Positions 42,685 through 55,739 of a stretch of DNA of 64,000 nt are shown here, in pieces. How positions within the stretch are numbered: the stretch's first letter is position 1; the number at the start of each line of letters is the position of its first letter. Under the pieces are notes generated by a model. It was not told the DNA's origin. It saw nothing but the letters and a program-made list of their open reading frames with translations, and searched no databases. Where the stretch lies: positions 2,552,207-2,616,206 of the forward strand of contig NC_049992.1 of assembly GCF_000003815.2 (NCBI RefSeq). Direction: 5' to 3'. The position numbers and the translations under genes are program-made. The stretch is from Branchiostoma floridae (lineage: Eukaryota > Chordata > Leptocardii > Amphioxiformes > Branchiostomatidae).

Positions 42685-43665
42685 AAGCTAGGGGCACAAC
42701 GTGCCGTACATGCAAATACATGCTGTCTACGTGCTAAAACGTGGACAATTTTTTGGTATCCGTAAGTGGTAAGTACCGTCTCCGTACGAACTCATACGGA
42801 ATTCGACAGATTTGGGAGCACGCAGACACGCCGTAGAACTTTAAGTGCATGCAGAACTTTCTCTGCTATCGGGCTGCGGATTCGCTCCCGTAAGTGCCAG
42901 TACGGGCGACGCGCCTGCCTTGTACAACCAATGAGCGCACAACGCACTGGCTCCGTGAGTGTATAAAAGTTTTCTCACTGTCAATTGCTGTACAGACGTC
43001 GCACGTAACACGTGCGTGCTGCGCACGTGGTGATTGCGTGTTCCGTGCTTACTCCACGCTTCACTTGTTCACCTGTGAATGCCGACGTACTGCACAGCTG
43101 CACTGTAACGAGGGAGCAGGTGGTCCGCACATGGTTTCTGCAGTATACAAAGCCGAGTCGACGAAAGACTGCCAAGCCGTCTCCAAGATGCGTAAGAAGA
43201 CGCAGAAGAATCCGCCAGTTGCATCTGTAGCAGCTTTGACCAGAGCCGCCTCAAAAAAGACCTACAGGTTGTCCTATATATACATCCCCGAAAAACTTAC
43301 GTTCATCAAACTTGAACGTACTTACACCATGCGAGTGAGTAAGGAAACCGTACGTAAGCAGCACGTGTAAGTTGGGCCTGCATACGTTAACGTGGCAATC
43401 GCACAGAGACCGTACGTTGTAAGCACGTGCAACTCACCTACCACTTGCGCCACGAACGATGAACGCAACCGCGCGCAGCCAGGCGTGGCGTGCAGACCAC
43501 GTACTTACAACTTGCGCAACCGTGCGAGTGACGTGAGTTGACGTACTCCCTCCCTGCTCTTGCAAGTCGTTCGCCACGTTTTCAGAAATACGTGGCGACG
43601 TGGCCTCCCCAAAAAACGTACGGACAAATTGCACGTACGGCGGGTTGTGCCCCTAGCTTAACAGC
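42685..43665. mobile_element. ACGT-rich non-autonomous DNA element (in duplication copy 1)
   Basis: The ends aagctaggggcacaac / gttgtgcccctagctt are inverted repeats (left near 42685, right ending near 43665). The interior is unusually rich in ACGT and GTACGT/CACGTG words. The same element is at about 51944-52873 in copy 2. Open frames inside have no domain. Confidence 0.7.
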
Positions 43666-44133
43666 TAAGCCGCCATTGTGTGGACCGAGACGAACGCCAG
43701 CAGTAAAGTTTTGCGTCATACTCATAGCTGTTGTGACGGGCCAAAGTTAAATGAAAATTCCTGATTGTATACGTCCGTTTTGTCATTTTTTTTTTACTCC
43801 GACAGCTACGCAATTTGCACAATTACTAACAGGAAAGAAACAACAACAATGGATGTATAAAGTTAAGTAACGCCACGATAATTGTGTTGAGTTTCTTCCT
43901 GGCGGTATTTCGCCACCACCTCCCGAGCACACATCCGTTCTGGGTGCATTTCAGCGGTGTTTTACGATTGCGATGTATCTTTTTCAGCAAGACAAGCCAG
44001 ATAAAACAAAGATACACAACATAAGTGGCAAAGTTAAGCTGTAATATCGACATGTCACTGGGGGGAAAATATGCGTTGATCATTTGCCAAATTAGTACCG
44101 CTTGAGAAATTGAAATAAACCTGGCGGTATCAT

Positions 44134-44564
44134 AATCTCCAAGCAGATCCTACGGTTTGGTTTGGTAGGCCGGTAGGATAAGATGGTCTCAAAAGCTGCT
44201 GCCTGAGTAGTGAAGCCGGCTTAGGAGTGTCTTTTGCTACCGGGAAACAGGGAGGAGCATTTCTATTCAACAATGGCGTTGCTGCCCCACCCTGTAGCCA
44301 TGTGCTAATGATTTTACGAGCGACTTATACACTTGCACAAAGTCAGTGACCAGTCCCAGTTGGAAGTCAGTACCAAACAGGAAGGAGGGCAATTAGCACC
44401 TACACTGCAAATAAAATTTGAATGGGAAACAATTGGATGTTAATAGTCTTTGTTCTAGCCGACTGCAGACAGATTCTACATGGCAAATGTACACCTCTTG
44501 GCTAACTATACTCCTTGGGCAGTCTGGTACTATCTTATGCCATTGTAGGATCTGCTTGGAGATT
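44134..44564. mobile_element. MITE with perfect 20-bp TIR and ~10-bp target duplication
   Basis: The ends AATCTCCAAGCAGATCCTAC and its exact complement are flanked by gcggtatcat on both sides (44124-44133 and 44566-44575). Copy 2 has a single gcggtattat at the matching place, the empty site. The length of the duplication suggests a hAT or Mutator-type source. Confidence 0.9.
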
Positions 44565-45039
44565 AGCGGTATCATGCTAAAGGATGTTACAGACCTCTGT
44601 CGTGTTTTCCTTTGCAATTGTGATTTAGCAAGAAACCCCAGAGAAGGAAGTTGTTTTGCATTGGGCTCTGGTGTACGTTACCAATTTTTTGTTGGCCTTC
44701 AAATACAATGGAATGTTTTTTAGGGCCTGCGTAGCCGGCAAACAACTAAGTCAGAAAATATTGTTCATCGTATTAGATGATGTTTTGGTGTTCTCGTTGT
44801 ATATATTATCAAGTACGCTCGCCATGCACAAATGACAAAGTTTAATTGTGCTATTACAGATGAATGTTCCTTGGTCGGTTATTTCGGCAATGTTTAATGT
44901 TGTACTGCATATTGAATCTGTGAAGTGCAAAAAATGTACGAGTTATTTGGGCAGAGGAGAATTTTATTGTTTTCAGTCTGCTCTTTTGGCATAGTTCTCA
45001 TCAAACTCTTTTTGCCGTGCCTGAACCAAGCGGCGCTCT

Positions 45040-45330
45040 CCCCCCATATAAGTGTAATGTGTTGTTATTGTGTGCGCATCTTGGGAGGGGGCCTTGTGTG
45101 ATGCAGAAACACCCTTATCTAAGTATCATACTTTCACACAACCTGAATTGGAATGTACACATAGATTACATAGCAGCAAAACAAACAGTACTCTGCGATT
45201 CTTGAGAAGGAATCTAAGAGGAGCATGCAGGACAATCAGAGCTCAAGCCTATTTGTTAGACCAAAGCTAGAGTATGCGTCCTCTGTGTGGGAGTAATCTT
45301 GGCCTCCCTGCCGAAACCCTGCTGCATGGC
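45040..45330 (+). pseudogene. LINE reverse transcriptase tail relic (copy 1)
   Basis: Frame-broken pieces read LSHNLNWNVHIDYIAAK, FLRRNLRGACRTIRAQAYL and VRPKLEYAS-like sequence, the region after the catalytic core of CR1/Jockey-type reverse transcriptases. Equivalent relics lie at about 53810-54370 and 56825-57075. It was part of the unit before it duplicated. Confidence 0.75.
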
Positions 45331-47489
45331 CGCGCTCTTTTGCGCTTACTAGTGTGGCTGTTGTACACAGTGCACAGCTTAGTTCACTTTATTTCTCACT
45401 TTTATTGTTTCGCGCACCACCACCTGCCACACCACCTGCACCTTGTTGCCCAGAACGTGATGTGCCGCGAGGCACTTTGTCCTGTATGACGACGAAGAAG
45501 AAAAATACACCACAGCTACCGCCCATTTGTCGTCAAATCAAGCATACTTCTTACTCAAGAAAGACAAAGACATGTTTGATAAAGTCCCCTTACCGTGCTC
45601 TTGAGCGCTGGCTGTCAGGTGGAGTATCATCCATGTTGTCACAAGAATGAGTTTCAGACACCAGAGCATGGCTGGCTCCGTTTTAAGCGGTTTTCGCCTC
45701 TTTTGTAGCGCGCCGATCTAGAAAGACGCTAGTGTCCTTCCACAAACCAACTGCAAAACTATTTGTCATGCGTCACTGGACTGAATAATTTAGTATTTGT
45801 GTCACATTCCAAACAGCACGAGACTCCCCGTCTATCGGGTATACCATATTGTATTTCCACTGATCAATGACAATAAAAATTTATTTGTGTCTAAGAGCTT
45901 AGTACTTGTTTTTCAACGATTCGCTGGCTCCGATCTGTAGTTGCACGATATAAATGGTATACGATATTTTTTGTTATCCATGAAACAGAATGGGCCTCAA
46001 TACAAATCTATTTATCCGTGATCGAAGAGTAACCTATTGTTTTTGGCCATGTAACGTGCGTTCGCATCTGTATCTGTATGTTACCTTTGCCGCATTCGTA
46101 TGTAGTTCGGCATGTCGTCTGCACTGACCTGCGCAATGATGCATGCACGTTTTTCGCGGTAGCTGTTTTTTTTAATCGTTGTAATATTTTCAAAAATCAC
46201 CCCTATATTTATGGTATTATGGAACAGCCTGTATGGCTAAGGTGTTTGGTTATCTCTTAGCTTATCTCCAAGCAGATGTGGGGTTATATGTTCTCTAATG
46301 TAGAACAGCTAACGTGGCCGCCAGAGGAATCCCGGACATGTCCGAACAGATCCTGACACATTGCATTGGCCGGTGGCAATATGAGTTACAATAAAGAAGT
46401 ACATACTTTCTCCTGATACGCTATCAGTAATATTAGGGCTTCGTTTTTTGTTGTTTTTTGTTGTTTTATTGTTAAACATATCAAAGAACTAGAGAGGCCG
46501 ACATTTGCTCGGGAGCAAATACAGCATATTGCAATCGATCTTCATCCCCATGCAAAAATGTACTGTTCCATATCAACCTTTTGCAGGAGTTGACCTGTCC
46601 TACAGCATCATCCCACTCCAAACTTGATTTTACAAGAATGGGCTCAGAACACCCCTATCTATGCAAAATGGATTGGTCTTTTTGGCTCATTTCTATAGCT
46701 AGTGCTAAAGCTACCCCAATACCAATTTCCAGATCAGTTGGCTTTTTCATGACACAGGAAGCAAAAATATACATTTTTCAAGTGACGCAAAAATATACAA
46801 TTTTCAAGTGACGCACACCATCTATGTGAATAGAGCCCTGCAGGTATATACCGCGCGCACCTTCATACCAAATTCCAGATCATTTGGTTTTCATACAAAG
46901 GCATAGGAGCCAAAACTTAACATTTTTAGGCAAAAAAATTCTAAATTCAACAATTTAGAGTAATGTATAAATTTCTAAGTGATCAATGAAGAAAGCGTTG
47001 ATGGGTTCCTGTGCTCATATGTCCAATGCACCTCTGTAGCAAATTTCAGGTCATTAGGTTGTAATGCCAGGACACGGGGGCCCAAAATATACATATTTTG
47101 TCTAGAAATGACCAAAAACTCTAAATATAATAATTTCTAAGGCCTCTATCAAAAAAGGGAAAAAAACAACGTTTGGGGGTATTTGCTGTCCCTACCTCCA
47201 TGCCATATTTTTGCTCATTTTGTCAAAAAAAAAAGTTGAATCCATTTGAAGATTTGACAGGAGAAGGAGAAGAAGGAGAGACTGAGAAAAAAAAAAATAT
47301 TGCAAATCCATACTGTAGTATGAATTGCAATATTACAAGACACAGTGGTGATGTACTCTAACAGGGCTCATGTCATCATCACCATTGGGACATTTGAATA
47401 TAAACTAGACAAAGGACAGTAAAATGTGAAATAAAATAAAATAACTTACAGCAGTGGGGTAAGGTAATCCAACAAGTATACATAAATAC

Positions 47490-47890
47490 ATACAATAGAA
47501 TAGAATAGTTTATTTGTAGATACATGGCAGTCAATGTACATGTCTGAATTGCGTATCAATTACAAACATTCTTAATGAAAGGATCTTAATACAACTTAAG
47601 GTCTCATACCTGTGATACTTAAACTACTCACAGGAAATTCCCTATCCCATTATATTGTTAATTTCTCTACCTCAACTAGAATATTTTGCCTCTAAATACA
47701 TACATAAAAAATATCATACCATGGCGAATTGAGAAAAGCTTCATTTTTGATGTCCTTGAAATTATTCTTCCAGTCCCCGACAATTCAGCAGACTTAAGGC
47801 ACGTGGGATGAAGGACATCGCATGTCTTTTAGTTTTACTGACCATTGTTGCACGATAACGTCTTCTGCTGCGTATTTTATTCTGCTACAA
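47490..47890 (-). mobile_element. LINE 3' end, antisense, inserted in copy 1
   Basis: Minus-strand translation gives RRRYRATMVSKTKRHAMSFI and PRALSLLN before a stop, a LINE ORF2 C-terminus. A TAGAA-type tail starts near 47490. Copies 2 and 3 lack it ('aaatacatacaatattttaaagg' in copy 3). Confidence 0.7.
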
Positions 47891-48200
47891 TATTTTAAAG
47901 GACAATGTTCAATCATTTTGGAAACGTTTGGTCTCAAGTATATATGACTGGGTAAGATGCATAATATTGCTATTTGCTTCCTTTGATAAAGAGGGCGAAC
48001 CCCTGAGTAAAACTTAAGTTAGGGCTGGATCAGACAAAGTTTTCAAATCAAGCGTTGAGCTTACAAGATCCTGATGATTGCAGAGAAGGGATATTCTAAG
48101 TTGGCTGTAGTTAGGACAGTACGAAGAATAGTGGACAACGCTTTCACATCGGGAGCCACATCTGCAAGAAGGACTTCTGCTCGTCATTATTTGTCTGTCA
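47890..48200 (-). pseudogene. LINE C-terminal cysteine/histidine motif relic (copy 1)
   Basis: The best-preserved version is in copy 2 (56018-55740): PSCRCGSRCESVVHYSSYCP, then YNQLRISLLCNLQDLVSSTL. This C-x-C...H...C pattern closes many non-LTR element ORF2 proteins. The third copy at about 59520-59730 is shorter. Confidence 0.65.
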
Positions 48201-48437
48201 GGAGACTGTTAATATCATCGGTATGATATATATTGTTGCAACTGTCTTGTGTACATGTAATCTGCAGCGTAGGCTGATACCTACGCCACTATGTGTTAGT
48301 TGTGTTAGTTAAGTAGTGACGTCGCTGTTGTGTGACGTCAGTGTCAATGGTCACGTGGCCACTCTCTTCTCCACACATCTAGTGTGTTAGAATAGTCTGA
48401 ATGCCACTGTTTGAATTATGCTGTCAACATGAATACG

Positions 48438-48947
48438 TGGGACTGTGGGACCGCGTGGCACGATCGGGAGCGCGTTGGTCTCAGGCCCGAGAGGTCCGGG
48501 GTTCAAATCCGCTTGCCGTGTCACCGATCTTGTGCCCTTGGGAAAGGCACTTTACACGACTTTCCTCACCTAACTCAGGTGTAAATGAGTACATAGCTGC
48601 GGCTAGTGGCAGTGACAGGCCTTTGTGGTGGTGACAGGCCATAGGGGCATGTTCGGGCATGACGCACCCGCCATGACACATGAGTCAGGGGTAGGAGGAA
48701 CCCCTTGCATCCTTGGTCGGAAGTCCTCCTAGGAGACGGAAACTCCAAACAACAAACCTGCATCTGCTGGGGCCGTCTTACACGTTGCAAACAGTTGCCC
48801 CTGTAGGACTAGCGCGCCAGTGGACAAGAGGGTGGAGAAGGACGTGCACACCCCTCCTTCACCTTAAAAACCCAAGTGCAGGCCAGGCAGACGGGTCGCC
48901 TTAAACCCGTCCGCCTACCATTGTCTTCCGAGACAGACGGATGCCAA
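48438..48947 (+). mobile_element. tRNA-derived SINE with 13-bp target duplication
   Basis: The head has tRNA-like promoter boxes: an A-box-like segment near 48455-48474 and a perfect B box GGTTCAAATCC at 48500-48510. It is bracketed by caacatgaatacg at 48425-48437 and 48948-48960. Copy 2 has one uninterrupted copy of this site near 56258. The body of about 400 bp after the tRNA part is unrelated to tRNA. Confidence 0.88.
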
Positions 48948-50894
48948 CAACATGAATACGAATAACCTGTGAAATGGATACAATACAGCTGATTACATTG
49001 ACAGCTTTAATCGTTCGTATCCAACCAATTATACGCTGAGACCAAATTTTAAAGTTTTGACATGATTTTGACTGACTAAAACAAGAAACTGTTTTCATAT
49101 AAATGCCACATAGAAATTACTAGGGCTATTGAAGTAAACTCCCTTTCAAGATATTGAGTTTACTGTTGTAGGAACATGATACGTATACAAATGTATTTTC
49201 AGTTAATGTTCCAGGTCAGATCCACCAGAAGACGAAATTGTTTCTGATTGAAATCTTTAGAACTTTTCAAGAAAGTATTTACTTCTGTTGTTAGATTCAC
49301 AGGTGCTACTGTGTCATCTACATTCTTATCTACAATTATAAGAAAACATGCTTAGTCTTTCAATTTCTAAAGTCAAGAAAATACCAAAAGACTTGACCAT
49401 GTCTCCCCAAAACAAGGAGGCTGATTATTTCAACCTCATTGCTTTAAACTAGTAATATTCTAGAGTAAGAATATTACAGGAAGTAGTATAATGTATTATC
49501 TCCATAGCCATGCCAGTATGCTCGTAAATTATTGTTTATTATATATTGCTGAAATTAGAAGGATATTCAGCATAACTAAACTTTAAGCTTCATTAACAAA
49601 TCAAACAAGTAGATACTAGTATATGCACCGGTAATCTATGTCAATTTTACTTTTAAATAAAAAATTGTCTATTTATAAATCTACATTACGCAAATTTGTT
49701 CCCAATTTCATACTGCCCCCTTCTCCCACATTCTTACATATATGTAATTCCCATTGTCCTTAGAACACCTAGCAATGTACAATATGAGCAATATAACTAT
49801 GCTAATACATACAGAACATCTGTAAGGAGTGAGGAATAATAGCTAGAAAGTCAGTCATTTTTTTACCATTAAATCAAACAGATTTTGATTCAGACCAAAT
49901 GTCAGTTTTACTGCCCAGGGTCAGTTTCTTCATAGCATCTGACCACTGTGAGGCCAGAGATTTGTGAGTTTTGTCGGTACACATTGATAATCATTACGCT
50001 TTAATAACCAGCTAACACAAAAAAGGAACTTATTAATCTGTCATCATTATACAAGTCAATATGCAGGACTCAAAAAGTCTTGTCTCTAAGAATTGCCTAC
50101 TCCTGTTCTTTGTTTTATATAACATTATTAAAGACTGAAGATCCTAAAACAAACATTTTAGGCTGAGTATTGGTAATTATACTTGCTAGAGTGCCATTAA
50201 AAGTGTAAATTTTTCCCCTCCTACTAAATTGTTTGGGAGCCCATGTTTTTTCTTATCGTCAAAAGTTCCCTTTTTTGTACGGATGGGGTAAAATCATTTT
50301 CTGTCCTGGGATAAAGATACATGTCTTGTATATAGCTCTGTATATAGCTCGTCTGAAGACAACATTCCTTTATCAAATAGACGCCATTTTGAATCATATC
50401 AAAGAAGTCTGCAGACTGATAGGATGGCAGCTGTCTGGTCATGTCTGGTGTATGTGGTGACAGTGTAGATACACAGATACATTATAACCATAGTGTTGTA
50501 CCAAGTGCATTTACTGTTACTTGGATAGACAGGTAATAAAAACAGTTTCAATCCAACTTTCTTGGAATTCTGCTGTGTAATTGTGTGTGTGTGATGCTCC
50601 AATGCTTGAAAGTTTGTTTATTATTGATTAACAGCACCTAAGCTGTCTGTCTGGCTTGGCAGGTAAAGGTGTGACAAGCTGTGAACTTGCCCATTGTTCT
50701 CCTCAGGTAGACTTGTACCCTGCTGCCAGGCACTAAGTCAACAAATTAATTATCTATATTGTTCCTCTATCCAAACAAAAGTATTACATTTCGCCCTTGG
50801 AATGCCCAACAGTTGCAATTTTGTCATCCTATCTTTTTCTTAGAAGCGCAATCATATACAATGTTCTTATTTGTCGCACAAGATATGTCGGGTA

Positions 50895-51097
50895 AGGCTT
50901 AGGTCACATTTCAACAAAGGGGCCCGGCCGGGCAGCTTTCGGGAGCAAAAAGAATGATATAGAAGACTTCAAAATACACAAATTGTCAGAATAAGATTCA
51001 TGGGCATGATTTGTGTATATTTCTAGGAATACATTTTAATGTTTCGTTTCTTAAAACATCCCGACCGGGCCCCGGTTCGGAAATGTGACCTAAGCCT
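50895..51097. mobile_element. Small MITE, TIR GGCTTAGGTCACATTTC family (copy 2)
   Basis: Exact 18-bp inverted ends (aggcttaggtcacatttc and its complement) at 50895-50912 and 51080-51097. Copy 1 at 41061-41075 reads 'ggtaagtagacatg' without it. It is related to 11274-11480. Confidence 0.88.
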
Positions 51098-51943
51098 ATG
51101 TAGACATGTTGTTCTTTAATGTTCAGGTGGTCCCGTGGTTGTGCATATTACCACTTCCCTGGTTGCCAAGAATATTTCACGTATGCCATTTTTGAAAATA
51201 TTTTGAGCATATCAAAGAATATCTCTGTTATAATCGTACTAGTAGGCCTGGGACCACCTAAACATTATAGAGTACTCTTTACTGAAAACATTCATATCAT
51301 ATTTGTGTCAAAAATATGTCCCTGTGTGTTGCGCCGAGGGCCTATAAGGTACAAAATCTAGCTGTGCTTATCACATTCATATTTTAATATCAGTGAGTCT
51401 TTCGTGAAATCCATGTGGTCTCAAAATATGCTATGGGTCTGTGGCTCTACTTCCTGTTGGAAATTTCGGAAAATACCAAATCAGTAACTTACTACAGCAC
51501 ATCAAAGCTGGTGAATCAGTTAATTAGGCAGAAGGGTGAAACGTAAGATACATGTAATAGGAATCTTTTATTGTTGGATCCCAAGCCCTCAGGATCACCC
51601 AACTTTCCACCCCTTCAGTGCGCCTGGAGACTCCACGACGATGCCATGTCTTTGCATGGGTACCGGTGGAGGGGGTAACAAAAATTTTCACTCAAGAACA
51701 ACATGAACGAATCTTATATCATAAACACCAACGAGGTTGTCTTTATTTACATGGCATAGTTGCGATTATTCCATAACTAGATTGAACATTGCCATCGCCT
51801 ATCGTCACAAGAGAGCGGCTCCGAGAATCCTTCCCAACGGCATAATAGACGCACCGTTTCAACTTTGGCCCTCACAATCAGAGGGCGGTGGAAAATCAGC
51901 GAGGTTTTTCACCTTTCCCAATTTTGTACCGTTCGTTACCCTA

Positions 51944-52873
51944 AAGCTAGGGGCACAACGTGCCGTACGTGCAAATACATACTCTACGTGCCAAAACGTG
52001 GACAATCTTTTGGTATCCGTAAGTGGTAAGTACCGTCTCCGTACGAACTCATACGGAATTCGACGGATTTAGCGGCACGCAGACACGCCGTAGAGTGCAT
52101 GCAGAACTTTCTCTGCGACGCGCCTGCCCTGTACAACCAATGAGCGCACAACGCACTGGCTCCGTGAGTGTATTAAAGTTTTCTCACTGTCAATTGCTGT
52201 ACAGACGTCGCACGTAACACGTGCGTGCTGCGCACGTGGTGATTGCGTGTTCCGTGCTTACTCCACGCTTCACTTGTTCACCTGTGAATGCCGACGCACT
52301 GCACAGCTGCACTGTAACGAGGGAGCAGGTGGTCCTCACATGGTTTCTGCAGTATACAAAGCCGAGTCGACGAAAGACTGCCAAGCCGTCTCCAAGACGC
52401 GTAAGAAGACGCAGAAGAATCCGCCAGTTGCATCTGTAGCAGCTTTGACCAGAGCCGCCTCAAAAAAGACCTACAGGTTGTCCTATATATACATCCCCGA
52501 AAAACTTACGTTCATCGAACTTGAACGTACTTACACCATGCGAGTGACTAAGGAAACCGTACGTAAGCAGCACGTGTAAGTTGGGCCTGCATACGTTAAC
52601 GTGGCAATCGCACAGAGACCGTACGTTGTAAGCACGTGCAACTCACCTACCACTTGCGCCACGAACGATGAACGCAACCGCGCGCAGCCAGGCGTGGCGT
52701 GCAGACCACGTACTTACACCTTGCGCAACCGTGCGAGTGACGTGCGTTGACATACTCCCTCCCTGCTCTTGCCAGTCGTTCCCCACGTTTTCAGAAATAC
52801 GTGGCGGACGTGGCCTCCCCAAAACACGTACGGGCAAATTGCACGTACGGCGGGTTGTGCCCCTAGCTTAACA
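51944..52873. mobile_element. ACGT-rich non-autonomous DNA element (in duplication copy 2)
   Basis: The counterpart of 42685-43665 with the same inverted ends and a few internal deletions (for example about 40 bp near 52110). Confidence 0.7.
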
Positions 52874-53809
52874 GCGAAGCCGCCATTGTGTGGACCGAGA
52901 CGAACACCAGCAGTAAAGTTTTGCGTCATACTCATAGCTGTGACGGGCCAAAGTTAAATGAAAATTCCTGATTGCATACGTCCGTTTTGTCTTTTTTTTT
53001 TACTCCGACAGCTATGCATTTTGCACAATTACTAACAGGAAAGAAACAACAACAATGGATGTATAAAGTTAAATAACGCCAAGATAATTATGCTGAGTTT
53101 CTTCCTGGTGGTATTACGCCATCACCTCCCGAGCACACACCCGTTCTTGGTGCATTTCCGCGGTGTTTTACAATTACGATGTATCGTTTCCAGCAAGACA
53201 AGCGAGATAAAACAAAGATACACAGCATAAGTGGCAAAGGTAAGCTGTAATATCGACATGTAACTGGGGGGAAATATGCGTTGATCATTTGCCAAATTAG
53301 TACCGCTTGAGAAATTGCAGTAAACCTGGCGGTATTATGCTAATGGATGTTACAGCCTGCTGTCGTGTTTTCCTTTGCAATTGTGATTTAGCAAGAAACC
53401 CCAGAGAAGGAAGTTGTTTTGCATTGGGCTCGGGTGTACGTTCCCAATTTTATTTGGCCTTCAAATACAATTGAATGTTTTTTGGGGGGCCTGCGTAGCC
53501 GGCAAACGAATTAGTCAGAAAATATTATTCATCGTTTTAGATGATGTTTTGGTCTTCTCGTTATAATATCAAGTAAGCTCGCCATGCACAAATGACAAAG
53601 TTTAATCGTGCTGTTACAGACGAATGTTCCTAGGTTGGTTATTTCGGCAATGTTTGATGTTGTACTGCATATTGAATTTGTGAAGTGCAAAAAATGCACG
53701 AGTTATTTGAGCAGAGGAGAATTTTATTGTTTTCAGTCTGCTCTTTTGGCATAGTTCTCATTAAACTCTTTTTGCCGTGCCTGAACCAGGCGGCGCCCTC
53801 CCCCCATAC

Positions 53810-54370
53810 AAGTGTCATGTGTTGTTATTGTGTGCGCATCTTGGGAGGGGGCCTTGTGTGATGCAGAAACACCCTTATCTATCATCGTATCGAAAATTTG
53901 GGAGGTATGTACTGTACCTTTACAAAAACAGTCATTGATTGATGAAAATTTTTGTAACCACCCTTATCTAGGTATCATACTTTCACACAACCTGAATTGG
54001 AATACACACATAGATTACATAGCAGCAAAAGCAAACAGTACTCTGCAATTCTTGAGAAGGAATCTAAGAGGAGCATGCAGATTCACATTGCACACTGTGT
54101 TTCTTCAAATAGTGCATAGCCGTCATTTATTGCTAAGTTATTAGCTTAATTGTACTACTTGTATACTGCTATAGGTGAGGTATACTGCTAGTTGTCTTAT
54201 ACATGAACAATATAATGTAGTATAACGTAACCGAAGTTTGCCTTACATTGTACCCGTTCTACAAATGTTGTGCAATAAACTTTGACTTCACTTGCAGAAC
54301 AATCAGAGCTCAAGCCTATTTGTTAGACCAAAACTAGAGCATGCGTCCTCTGTGTGGGAGTCATCTTGGC
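53810..54370 (+). pseudogene. LINE reverse transcriptase tail relic (copy 2), interrupted
   Basis: The same relic as at 45040, reading HPYLGIILSHNLNWNTHIDY and FLRRNLRGACR. It is split by insertions at 53883-53960 and 54081-54298; the latter ends 'aataaactttgacttcac', a polyadenylation-like tail. Confidence 0.7.
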
Positions 54371-55739
54371 CTCCCTGCCTAACCCTGCTCTATGGCCGCG
54401 CTCTTTTTGCGCTTATTAGTGTGGCTGTTGTACACAGTGCACAGCTTAGTTCACGTTATTTTTCACTTTTATTATCATATAACTTTTATAGTGTGGCATC
54501 ACCTGCCACACTAGCTGCACCTTGTTTCCCAGAACGTGATGTGCCGCGAGGCACGTTGTCCTGTATGACAAAGAAGAAGAAAAAAACACCACAGCTACCG
54601 CCCATTTTCGTCAAATCAAGCATACTTCTTACTCAAGAAAGACAAAGACATGTTTCATAAAGTCCCCTTACCGTGCTCTTGAGCGCTGGCGGTCAGGTGG
54701 AGTAGCATCCATGTTGTCACAAGAATGAGTTTCAGACACCAGAGCATGGCTGGCTCCGTTTTAAGCGGTTTTCGCCTATTTTGTAGCGATCCGATGTAGA
54801 AAGACGCTAGTGTCCTTCCACAAGGTAACTGCAAACTTGGCTATTTTTCATGCGTCACTGGACTGAATAATTTAGTATTTGTGTCACATTCCAAACAGCA
54901 CGAGACTCCTATACTGTGCTATATTTCCACTGATCAATGGCAATATAATTTCAGTTGTGTCTAAGAACTTAGTACTTGTTTTTCAATGATTCGCTGGCTC
55001 CGATCTGTAGTTGCACGATATAAATGGTATACGATAATTTTTGTTATCCATGAAACAACATGGGCCTAAATACCAATCTATTAATCTGTGATCGAAGAGT
55101 AACCTATTGTTTTTTCCATGTAATGTGCGTTCGCATCTGTATCTGTATGTTACCGGCATGTCGTCTGCACGGACCTGCGCAATGATGTATGCACGTTAGT
55201 TTTTTTTTTTTTTGGCGGTAGCTGTTTTTTTTTAATCGTTGTAATAATTTCAGAAATCACCCCTTTATTTCTGGTATTATGAAACAGTCTGTATGGCTAA
55301 GGGGTTGGTTGTTTATTAGCTTATATCAAAGCAGATATGGGGTTATATGTTCTCTAATGTAGAACATGTACAGCTACCGCGACCGGCAGAGGAATCCCTG
55401 ACATGCCTAAACAGATTCTTGCACGTTGCATTGGTCGGTGGCAATATGTGTAACAATAAAGAAGTACATACTTTTTCCTGGTACGCTATCAGTAATATTA
55501 GGGCTTCGTTTTCTTTTCTTTTTTCTTTTTGGTAAACATATCAAAGAACAAGACATAGTGGTGATGTACTCTAGCAGAGCTGATGTCATCAGCACCACTG
55601 GGACATTTGAAAATAAAATAGACAAAGGACAATACAATGTGAAATAGAATAATATATAAAAATAAAGTACAGCAATGCGGTAAGGTAATCCAACAAGTAT
55701 GTATTATATAAATGCATACAAGATTTTAAAGGACAATAT

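Larger units (their letters stand above)
39468..49297. repeat. Segmental tandem duplication, copy 1 (9.83 kb)
   Basis: It begins 'cacaggtgctactgtgtcatc', repeated at 49298 and, with changes, at 56609. The first 1.4 kb matches 49298-50790 almost base for base. It carries a LINE fragment (41105-41870), a MITE (44134-44564), a LINE end (47490-47890) and a SINE (48438-48947) that copies 2 and/or 3 lack. No host gene was recognised. Confidence 0.9.

Noticed and set aside
42894..43370. 158-codon open frame as a host gene (also at 52247-52579)
   Set aside because: It lies inside an inverted-repeat element, has no domain, and its preservation in copy 2 follows from the recent duplication.
48438..48515. 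A functional tRNA gene
   Set aside because: Only A and B boxes are recognisable, the cloverleaf is imperfect, and it continues into a 400-bp SINE body with target duplications.
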